Part shown: in pieces, positions 1-4,781 of the stretch
How positions within the stretch are numbered: the stretch's first letter is position 1
Layout: every line of letters starts with the position of its first letter
Source of the DNA: Clostridia bacterium
GTDB lineage: Bacteria > Bacillota > Clostridia > Oscillospirales > CAG-272
NCBI GenBank assembly: GCA_017452215.1
Contig: JAFTMU010000291.1
Span: 1-6,738, forward strand
Direction: 5' to 3'
DNA: 6,738 bases
Notes under the pieces: model-generated
What the model saw: only the letters and a program-made list of their open reading frames with translations
What the model was told of the DNA's origin: nothing
The model's database searches: none
Program-made: the position numbers and the translations under genes

Positions 1-1019
1 GCAAAAAGAACATTGCCGCTGTTAAATTCTTCCCTTCTGGCTGCCGAATCACCCATGGGGATCTTGGAGCCTGCTACGGGCTGATTGAAGATTTCAAACA
101 AAGCATTATAGGTTTGACCTGCCTTGATCGTATTGCAAACGCCGTCCATGGTGATCTCCCCGTCGATCTGTCTGGCGATGCGCATTCCCTCGCCAAACCA
201 ATGGAATACGGGAGAGGCGGAATAGGCGAAATATCCGATCGTGTCGCCCTTCTCATAACTCAAAGCGCCATCGTTGGTTACAACATCGTAGGTAACGAGG
301 TCAGCGATGGACAACATTGCCTCCAGCGTCCAGGTGCCGTCCTCTACCATTTTGTAAAGGTCGCCGTATCCATCTCCCAGCTCCTCGGTGATCGTATTCT
401 TCCACTCAGAAAAAAGATCCACATTAAAGACGGTTGCGGGGGAGTTGTTAAACGGAGAGAGATTCATATCTCCCGCAACGTAATAAAGGTGGTCCTTGAT
501 TTCCAGCTCTTTGACGGAGTTCTGATCGAAGATCTCATCCTCAATGGAACCCTTCGTGTACTCTGCGATGATATCCAAGTCATGAAGGTACCCGTCGGCG
601 GCAAGAAGTGCGGAGGTTTTTGCTCCCATCACGGCGACCTCAAACTTTTCGCCGTTATTTTGAAAAGAGGACCATTCCTCATAGACACTATCCATGGCTT
701 GCGCACGATCTATAACGGTGCAGCCACGTGCCCATTGGATCGCTTGATTGCGGTAATAAACGGAAGCGGAAATGCTATCCTTGTCGGGGGTATCATTATA
801 AAGCCAAGCAAGATCATCGGAACGGTAAGCCATCCCATTCCAGGAAACATATCCCTTATATACGTACCCCTCTGTTGGCGGTGGGGGCGGCGGCCATCCA
901 CCGCAGCTATTTTCATCCTTGGTGGTTGTGGTTGGTTCGCTTCCCCCACCTCCACCGATGCACGATGCAATGGGAAGAAGGAGGCAAATCAACAAGAACA
1001 TGACCAATACTTTTTTCAT
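1..1019 (-). CDS. Extracellular solute-binding lipoprotein of a (sugar-type) ABC importer, 3' end outside the window
   Basis: The reading frame starts at the ATG at 1017-1019 and stays open to the left edge (339 codons seen). AAAGGAG lies 7 bases upstream (1027-1033). Residues 2-19 form a short lysine-led hydrophobic signal peptide ending in a lipobox (I-A-S-C, lipid-carrying Cys20), so the protein should be anchored to the outer face of the membrane. A flexible linker follows: five glycines (22-26), a Thr-rich stretch and six consecutive prolines (43-48). The body shows features I recognise from family-1 solute-binding proteins of clostridia: a 'VAGDMNLSPFN' segment near 181-191 and 'EDGTWTLEAM' near 226-235, followed by a 'GDTIGYF' segment. 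The family delivers oligosaccharides or other solutes to a membrane permease. The substrate cannot be told from sequence, and the permease genes are not in view. The family usually runs to about 430-550 residues, so the C-terminal part is missing only because of the window edge. The gene has its own promoter and lies downstream of a terminator, so it is not part of the oxidoreductase operon. Confidence 0.85.
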   Translation of the reverse strand, partial: MKKVLVMFLLICLLLPIASCIGGGGGSEPTTTTKDENSCGGWPPPPPPTEGYVYKGYVSWNGMAYRSDDLAWLYNDTPDKDSISASVYYRNQAIQWARGCTVIDRAQAMDSVYEEWSSFQNNGEKFEVAVMGAKTSALLAADGYLHDLDIIAEYTKGSIEDEIFDQNSVKELEIKDHLYYVAGDMNLSPFNNSPATVFNVDLFSEWKNTITEELGDGYGDLYKMVEDGTWTLEAMLSIADLVTYDVVTNDGALSYEKGDTIGYFAYSASPVFHWFGEGMRIARQIDGEITMDGVCNTIKAGQTYNALFEIFNQPVAGSKIPMGDSAARREEFNSGNVLF

Positions 1020-1062
1020 CGTTTTGCTCCTTTCAATACATTTTTTGGATCTCTCCTATTAC

Positions 1063-1091
1063 ATTGTAGCAGAAAAAGGAAGGATTGTCAA
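1063..1091 (-). promoter_or_regulatory. Sigma-A promoter of the solute-binding lipoprotein gene
   Basis: On the minus strand TTGACA (1086-1091) is followed by exactly 17 bases and TACAAT (1063-1068), preceded by TGC as an extended -10. Transcription should start near 1056, giving a leader of about 37 bases with the AAAGGAG ribosome site. Confidence 0.8.
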
Positions 1092-1160
1092 TGCTTTTTA
1101 CTGCAAATTTCTTTTGGTGATGTTATATTTGTTTAATTTCCACAAATCGAGTAAAATTGA

Positions 1161-1186
1161 GCGCCGACGGGAAAACCCATCGGCGC
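1161..1186 (-). terminator. Terminator of the oxidoreductase-epimerase operon
   Basis: An 11-bp stem (1161-1171 with 1176-1186) has a 4-base loop and begins 10 bases after the epimerase stop codon. One position is C-A on the plus strand but a G-U wobble in minus-strand RNA, which fits minus-strand use. The downstream tract on that strand is TCAATTTTA, a moderate U-run. Confidence 0.75.
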
Positions 1187-1195
1187 AGATTTTGG

Positions 1196-2206
1196 TTATG
1201 CTAAATTATGCTCCTTGAGATACGCATCCATGTAAGCGTTGCGGGGATCGGAGAAAACCACATCCTTGGGCAGATTGGAAAGCTCTCGCTTGAGTCCGTC
1301 GTACACGGTGGTGAAATCCGACTGCTTGAGCCCCGTTGCATTGAGGATCTTGGTGTTATCCACAATGCGGTCATACAGGCGGTCGTAATCCAACTGCCAT
1401 ACTGAATCCATACCGCCCTCGGGAGCGGTGATGCTCAAAAAAACGTCTCTCGGTACGGTGATGTACTTCATACCGATCAGCTCACGGTAGTACTCGGCAA
1501 TGGTCCCCCAGGTGTTGTGCTCGGAGGTGGAAACGGTATAGACCTCACGGTATGCCTTTTCGTTGAACAAAAGACGGGAGATCATTTTTGCCACATCCCC
1601 TGCCCAGGTCATGGTGGCTTGCACGTTCATTGCCTCCTCGGGAAGAATGACGGTCTTGCCCTCTCTGGCTCTTTGCACGATGACACCTGCCTCCATGGTC
1701 ACCAGCTGATAACGGCGCTGGGAGAAGGTGATGGCGGGACGGACTGCCGTCCAGTTTTTAAGATCGGAGGAATTCAGGAAATTTTCGCCTCTTGCCTTAT
1801 AAAGAGAATAGTTGTCCGACGCCAAAAACTCACGGTCGGTGGAAACGTCCAACAGACGGGGCGAGGTCTCGGTGATCGGGTGCTCCTCGTTGGCATAGAC
1901 ACGGTAAGAGGAAAGGAAAATGTAGTGACCGCAATTCTCGATCAGCGGAAATACCTTTTCCTTGAACTCGTGGGTCTCGTACACCATGAAGTCGATGATG
2001 CCGTCGTATCCGTTTTTGAGGAACTCCTCGGCAACGCCCTCCTCCTTGAAATTCGCCTTGAAATAGCGCAAGGAAGGATCGTCGGACACCTTATCGTCTA
2101 AGGATACCACGTCAACGGCATACCCCAGCTTTAACAATTCGGGAACCAGATAGACGCCCATGGCGCCTGTTCCGCCCGGGATCAGAACTTTTTTTTGCGT
2201 GCTCAT
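1196..2206 (-). CDS. NAD(P)-dependent epimerase/dehydratase (extended SDR family)
   Basis: The protein has 336 residues, a normal length for extended short-chain dehydrogenases. An N-terminal Rossmann fold is marked by the GGTGAMG dinucleotide-binding loop (residues 11-17) after a hydrophobic strand. The catalytic Ser region is SSYRVY (99-104) and the YxxxK pair is Y133/K137 in 'NYSLYKARGE'. The C-terminal half is the substrate-binding part, with a 'TMTWAGDVAKMI' segment typical of sugar epimerases. The family acts on nucleotide sugars or other sugar-like substrates in the cytoplasm; the exact substrate is not readable here. The ATG at 2204-2206 has a strong site GGAGGAG (2211-2217). The gene starts only 15 bases after the oxidoreductase stop, so the two are co-transcribed, and a terminator follows directly. 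Codons 4-6 contain a run of eight A, which looks incidental. Confidence 0.9.
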   Translation of the reverse strand: MSTQKKVLIPGGTGAMGVYLVPELLKLGYAVDVVSLDDKVSDDPSLRYFKANFKEEGVAEEFLKNGYDGIIDFMVYETHEFKEKVFPLIENCGHYIFLSSYRVYANEEHPITETSPRLLDVSTDREFLASDNYSLYKARGENFLNSSDLKNWTAVRPAITFSQRRYQLVTMEAGVIVQRAREGKTVILPEEAMNVQATMTWAGDVAKMISRLLFNEKAYREVYTVSTSEHNTWGTIAEYYRELIGMKYITVPRDVFLSITAPEGGMDSVWQLDYDRLYDRIVDNTKILNATGLKQSDFTTVYDGLKRELSNLPKDVVFSDPRNAYMDAYLKEHNLA

Positions 2207-2221
2207 TTTGCTCCTCCAAGC

Positions 2222-3205
2222 TTACTTGACTTGCAGTACGACCTTGCCCACGTTCTCCCCTCTTTGGAGAATAGCGTGTGCCTCCTCTGCCTCGGTGATG
2301 GGCAGGATCTTGTAGATGGAGGGCTTCATCTCGCCTGCCTCTACCTTGGGCCAAACGTCCTTGACCAATTGCGCCAGGAGCTCTGCCTTGAAGGCGGGGG
2401 TACGGGAGCGCAGGGTGCTACCGATGATGCGAACGTTGCGGACGTAGATATTCTTGAGGTCGATCTCGGTGATCTGACCTGCCAATGCGGCGATCATGAT
2501 CCAGCGTGCACCGTGGGAAAGATAAGGCAAGCATCCGCCCATGAAGCTGCCGCCCAAACAGTCGATGGCGATATCCACGGGAGTTCCTGCCTCGAGTTGT
2601 GCCTTGAGCACCTCGGCGATGTTCTCCTTCTTGGTATTGACCACCAGATCGGCGCACAGGGGCTTGATCTTTTCGGCGATCTCATCCGAGAGAACGGTGG
2701 TGATAACACGCAAGCCGAACGCCTTTGCCATGGGAATGACAACGGAAGCAAGTCCGCTGGCGCCTGCGTGCATCAAAAGGGTGTTGCCGGGCTTTGCCTT
2801 ACCCTCGATGAAGAGATTCAGGTATGCGGTGGCGTATGCCTCGGGCATAGCGGATGCCTCTGCCATGGTGCGTCCCTTGGGAACGGGCATGAGCATATCG
2901 TACTTGACGTTGGCATACTCGGCGTATCCGCCGCCGCCAAGGAGTGCGCAGACCTCGTCGCCAAGCTTGTAGTTGGATTTCTCCTTTGCGATCTTACCCA
3001 TTTCCACGATGACACCTGCGATCTCCAATCCCATCCACTCGGGACAGCCTGCAGGAGGCGGATAGTCACCGTCACGCTGCATCAGATCTGCACGGTTTAA
3101 AGCGGCGCAATGGATCTCGACCAACACGTCCTCATCGCCCACGATGGGGTTAGGGACCTCGCTCCAAGTCAAGGATTTATCGGGTTGAACCAAAATTGCT
3201 TTCAT
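2222..3205 (-). CDS. PIG3-type NAD(P)H quinone oxidoreductase (zinc-independent MDR family)
   Basis: The 327 residues match the PIG3 quinone oxidoreductases closely. N-terminal GroES-like catalytic domain: 'AALNRADLMQRDGDYPPP' (34-51), 'GLEIAGVIVEMG' (59-70) and 'GDEVCALLGGGGYAEY' (82-97). Rossmann domain: 'LMHAGASGLAS' (144-154), then 'GGSFMGGCLPYL' and the family hallmark 'IGSTLRSR' (261-268). No zinc ligand set of classical alcohol dehydrogenases is present. Family members transfer hydride from NADPH to quinones or other activated carbonyls in the cytosol; the physiological substrate is unknown. One oddity is that the last glycine of the 'SG(V/I)G' nucleotide-binding turn is alanine (A153). 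The ATG at 3203-3205 has a modest AGAGG site 9 bases upstream. It is the first gene of an operon with the epimerase and is divergent from the AraC regulator. Confidence 0.9.
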   Translation of the reverse strand: MKAILVQPDKSLTWSEVPNPIVGDEDVLVEIHCAALNRADLMQRDGDYPPPAGCPEWMGLEIAGVIVEMGKIAKEKSNYKLGDEVCALLGGGGYAEYANVKYDMLMPVPKGRTMAEASAMPEAYATAYLNLFIEGKAKPGNTLLMHAGASGLASVVIPMAKAFGLRVITTVLSDEIAEKIKPLCADLVVNTKKENIAEVLKAQLEAGTPVDIAIDCLGGSFMGGCLPYLSHGARWIMIAALAGQITEIDLKNIYVRNVRIIGSTLRSRTPAFKAELLAQLVKDVWPKVEAGEMKPSIYKILPITEAEEAHAILQRGENVGKVVLQVK

Positions 3206-3250
3206 TTTTCGTTACCTCTTTTCGTGATATTTTGATAACCATACAATTTA

Positions 3251-3279
3251 ATTATAGCATATTGACAGGACGGCGTAAA
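3251..3279 (-). promoter_or_regulatory. Sigma-A promoter of the oxidoreductase-epimerase operon
   Basis: On the minus strand TGC-TATAAT (-10 at 3251-3256, extended) lies 17 bases from TTTACG (3274-3279, four of six -35 matches). The start is expected near 3244. The weak -35 sits inside the spacer of the opposing araC promoter, which suggests a need for an activator and mutual exclusion of the two polymerases. Confidence 0.7.
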
Positions 3280-3290
3280 TATGGTATACT
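3262..3290 (+). promoter_or_regulatory. Sigma-A promoter of the AraC-family regulator
   Basis: TTGACA (3262-3267), 17 bases, then TATACT (3285-3290) preceded by TGG (extended -10). The start is expected near 3297, with a leader of about 33 bases ending in GGAGG four bases before the ATG. A perfect inverted repeat TGACAG/CTGTCA (3263-3268 and 3289-3294) straddles both promoter elements. Confidence 0.8.
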
Positions 3291-3329
3291 GTCATTGAGC
3301 ATAACAATTCTGCTCTTTTTGGAGGAATT

Positions 3330-4133
3330 ATGACCGAAAACAATCTGATATACTCAAAAAAACTCTGCATGAGTGAGCTCCGTGCCTCTCATTCCCTCTA
3401 CAAAAGCGCACACTACTACGATGCGGGGGCAGGACGGATCCATTCCAGCTTCGTGTTTTTGCTCTCCGGCTCGGGAACCCTTTACACCGCAGGCAGGAGC
3501 ATTCACGTATCGGCGGGAGATCTGTTTTACATTCCCGAGGGGATTCGCTATCACTCGGTCTACACGGGCACGCCCGACGTGGAATTTTACTCCTTGGAGA
3601 TCGTTTCCAAGCGTCCCGACGACGATGCGCCCCGCTATGCAATGGCTCGTATTCCCGAGCTTTCCACGTCTGCCACCGGGGAATGCTTTGCAAAGATCTA
3701 TTCCCTGTTTGAAACGGGAGAACGGATTGAAAAAATCAAAGCGATTGGAGAATATTACACCTTTTACGCAGAAGCGCTGCTCTACCTTTCCCCCGAAGCG
3801 CCCACGAAGCTCCACCCGGCGCTTGGCTCGGCGTTGGATTACATTGAGCAGAATGCGGAAAAAAATTTTGACATCTCCGATCTTGCCGCCTACTGTTGTG
3901 TCAGTGAATCCCGTCTATACCATATTTTCAAGGCACGCCTTGGTACCACGCCCATTCGCTATCGCAATGAATTGCGCATTGAAAACGCCGCAGAGGCGCT
4001 GCGCACCACGGACCTCTCTATTGATGAGATCGCCGCCCGCTGCGGCTTTCATTCCTCCTCCTACTTTCGGGAGACATTTCGACAGATCACAGGGCTGACT
4101 CCATCGGAATATCGCATGATGGTGGGGAAATAA
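3330..4133 (+). CDS. AraC-family transcriptional regulator with N-terminal cupin sensor domain
   Basis: The protein has 267 residues. The N-terminal half is a cupin-like effector-binding domain: strands around 'FVFLLSGSGTLY' (41-52) and 'VSAGDLFYIPEGIRYHSVY' (60-78). The C-terminal AraC DNA-binding domain (from about 162) has two helix-turn-helix units: 'ISDLAAYCCVSESRLYHIFK' (182-201) and 'SIDEIAARCGFHSSSYFRET' (230-249), ending in the classic 'FRQITGLTPSEYR'. Cupin-AraC proteins of this build usually respond to sugars or related small molecules and activate neighbouring catabolic genes. The divergent oxidoreductase-epimerase operon, with interleaved promoters, is the obvious candidate target, together with the gene itself; that is inference. 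The ATG at 3330 has GGAGG at 3321-3325. The last 37 codons recur at 91% DNA identity in front of lepA. Confidence 0.92.
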   Translation: MTENNLIYSKKLCMSELRASHSLYKSAHYYDAGAGRIHSSFVFLLSGSGTLYTAGRSIHVSAGDLFYIPEGIRYHSVYTGTPDVEFYSLEIVSKRPDDDAPRYAMARIPELSTSATGECFAKIYSLFETGERIEKIKAIGEYYTFYAEALLYLSPEAPTKLHPALGSALDYIEQNAEKNFDISDLAAYCCVSESRLYHIFKARLGTTPIRYRNELRIENAAEALRTTDLSIDEIAARCGFHSSSYFRETFRQITGLTPSEYRMMVGK

Positions 4134-4138
4134 TTTTT

Positions 4139-4187
4139 AGGGCAAAGGACAACCTAATTGGTCATCCTTTGCCCTATTGCTGTTTTT
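4139..4187 (+). terminator. Terminator of the AraC-family gene
   Basis: A perfect 11-bp stem (AGGGCAAAGGA 4139-4149 with its complement 4165-4175) can be extended inside by ACC/GGT and starts 5 bases after the stop. The T-run (4183-4187) is 7 bases away from the stem, so it is not ideal. On the minus strand the hairpin also lies downstream of the zinc-ribbon gene but lacks a U-tract on that side. Confidence 0.75.
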
Positions 4188-4226
4188 ATCGCTCGCAAAT
4201 TCTAATGACAGAGACTTCTATCACAG

Positions 4227-4460
4227 TCATACAGACCATTTATGTGCACAATTTTGGCATAGGCAAACGGTTTCATTTTTGAACTTCGTTTTGCTCGTGC
4301 CTTTTCTTTTTCCAACAAGCAACCAAAGTCCACAGGTACATAGAATCAAAAATGCACGCACAATTCCCCACAAGCATCCCGTTCCTCTGTTTCTTGTTTT
4401 TGCAGAAATTTGCTCGATTGTCACCGTGACATTTTCAGATCCACATTTGGGACATACCAT
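4227..4460 (-). CDS. Small split zinc-ribbon membrane protein
   Basis: The protein has 77 residues. An N-terminal CPKCGS half-ribbon (Cys3, Cys6) and a C-terminal CLCQNCAHKW half-ribbon (Cys68, Cys71, with Cys66 nearby) can together bind one zinc ion. Between them residues 29-50 form a hydrophobic segment (CLWGIVRAFLILCTCGLWLLVG) followed by basic KRKG, so the protein is probably membrane-attached with the zinc ribbon on the cytoplasmic side. I recognise this layout from many small uncharacterised proteins of Bacillota and their phages; no reaction is known to me. The start is firmly set by a full-length Shine-Dalgarno match (4466-4476, AAGGAGGTGAT) five bases before the ATG. It is transcribed away from the ribbon-helix-helix gene, and its -35 lies in a tandem repeat that may be that protein's operator. 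It is convergent with araC. Confidence 0.8.
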   Translation of the reverse strand: MVCPKCGSENVTVTIEQISAKTRNRGTGCLWGIVRAFLILCTCGLWLLVGKRKGTSKTKFKNETVCLCQNCAHKWSV

Positions 4461-4483
4461 ATGATATCACCTCCTTTTGACAC

Positions 4484-4512
4484 ATTATAACACAATCCTT
4501 CAAATATTGCAA
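4484..4512 (-). promoter_or_regulatory. Sigma-A promoter of the zinc-ribbon protein gene
   Basis: On the minus strand TGT-TATAAT (-10 at 4484-4489, extended) is 17 bases from TTGCAA (4507-4512; four of six -35 matches). The start is expected near 4477, so the leader is only about 17 bases and is filled by the ribosome site. The -35 is the first half of a tandem 11-bp repeat. Confidence 0.7.
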
Positions 4513-4528
4513 TACATTTGCAATGCAT
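4507..4528. repeat. Tandem 11-bp direct repeat, candidate operator of the ribbon-helix-helix protein
   Basis: Two abutting units, TTGCAATACAT (4507-4517) and TTGCAATGCAT (4518-4528), differ at one position. The 11-bp period is about one helical turn, so two proteins would bind side by side on one face. Ribbon-helix-helix repressors such as Arc and MetJ are known to bind tandem short sites cooperatively. The repeat covers the -35 of the zinc-ribbon promoter and lies just upstream of the -10 of the ribbon-helix-helix gene, fitting repression of the former and autoregulation of the latter. Binding is inference. Confidence 0.65.
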
Positions 4529-4548
4529 ACTGAAAATATTTTTTTATA

Positions 4549-4554
4549 TATAAT
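4549..4554 (+). promoter_or_regulatory. -10 element of the ribbon-helix-helix gene promoter
   Basis: TATAAT sits 22 bases before the ATG. The -35 position 17 bases upstream (4526-4531, CATACT) is poor, and there is no TG before the -10, unlike the other promoters in the window. The start is expected near 4561. Confidence 0.5.
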
Positions 4555-4576
4555 AACAATGCAGGAGGTGTTGTCT

Positions 4577-4756
4577 ATGAAAAAATTTAAAATTCCTTCC
4601 GTGCCACCGACAACCAATAAATGTATTCGTTTTCCCAACGATATTATCGACAGCGTAGAGGAAGCTATTAAAGGAAAAAATTGTACATTCACTGCTTTTG
4701 TAGTTGAATCGGTTAGGGTTGCACTTGAGAACCTAAATGAAGAAAAAGACGATTGA
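4577..4756 (+). CDS. Short ribbon-helix-helix DNA-binding protein (YlcI/YnfO-like)
   Basis: The protein has 59 residues. The start is the ATG at 4577, preceded by AGGAGGTG (4563-4570); an ATG at 4523 in the same frame lies upstream of the -10 and in the candidate operator, so it is rejected. A flexible N-terminus (1-13, with 'PSVPPTT') leads into the DNA-contacting strand NKCIRFP (14-20). Helix A is NDIIDSVEEAIKG (21-33), the turn GKNCT, and helix B TFTAFVVESVRVALENLNEE (37-56). That is the complete Arc/MetJ/CopG fold, which works as a dimer with paired strands in the major groove. Likely role: autoregulator and repressor of the divergent zinc-ribbon gene through the repeat at 4507-4528. The last five codons form one arm of the terminator stem. 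Part of its 3' end recurs near 6475-6489. Confidence 0.82.
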   Translation: MKKFKIPSVPPTTNKCIRFPNDIIDSVEEAIKGKNCTFTAFVVESVRVALENLNEEKDD

Positions 4757-4779
4757 ACATCTTTCAATCGTCTTTTTCT
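4741..4779. terminator. Bidirectional terminator shared by the ribbon-helix-helix gene and citrate synthase
   Basis: A perfect 17-bp stem (AGAAAAAGACGATTGAA 4741-4757 with its complement 4763-4779) has a 5-base loop. The A-run at one base and T-run at the other give a U-tract in both directions. It overlaps the final codons and stop (4754-4756) of the ribbon-helix-helix gene and ends 2 bases before the citrate synthase stop on the minus strand. Confidence 0.88.
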
Positions 4780-4781
4780 CA

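Noticed and set aside
1033..1041. Two-codon reading frame (ATG TAT TGA, minus strand) before the lipoprotein gene as a regulatory leader
   Set aside because: Its AGGAG site would lie at the very 5' end of the predicted transcript, so initiation there is unlikely.
114..1136. 340-codon open frame on the plus strand
   Set aside because: It is antisense to the lipoprotein gene, which has a promoter, ribosome site, signal peptide and family motifs; the plus-strand translation has no recognisable domain and no ribosome site.
2188..2197. Run of eight A at codons 4-6 of the epimerase as a slippage site
   Set aside because: No alternative frame product or stimulatory structure follows; lysine codons near a start are common.
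2195..3100. 301-codon open frame on the plus strand opposite the oxidoreductase
   Set aside because: It is a shadow of codon bias in the PIG3 gene; its Cys/Gly/His-rich translation matches no family I know.
3297..3320. Small hairpin GAGCA/TGCTC followed by five T in the araC leader as an attenuator
   Set aside because: The stem is only 5 bp with a 9-base loop, and no alternative pairing was seen.
4177..4464. 95-codon plus-strand frame opposite the zinc-ribbon gene
   Set aside because: No ribosome site and no motif, whereas the minus-strand gene has paired CxxC motifs and a perfect Shine-Dalgarno sequence.
4523..4576. Upstream ATG that would add 18 residues to the ribbon-helix-helix protein
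   Set aside because: It lies in the candidate operator, upstream of the -10 element, and lacks a ribosome site; the ATG at 4577 has AGGAGGTG.
4227..4756. Toxin-antitoxin system (ribbon-helix-helix protein as antitoxin)
   Set aside because: The genes are divergent rather than in an operon, and the partner is a zinc-ribbon membrane protein without toxin hallmarks.
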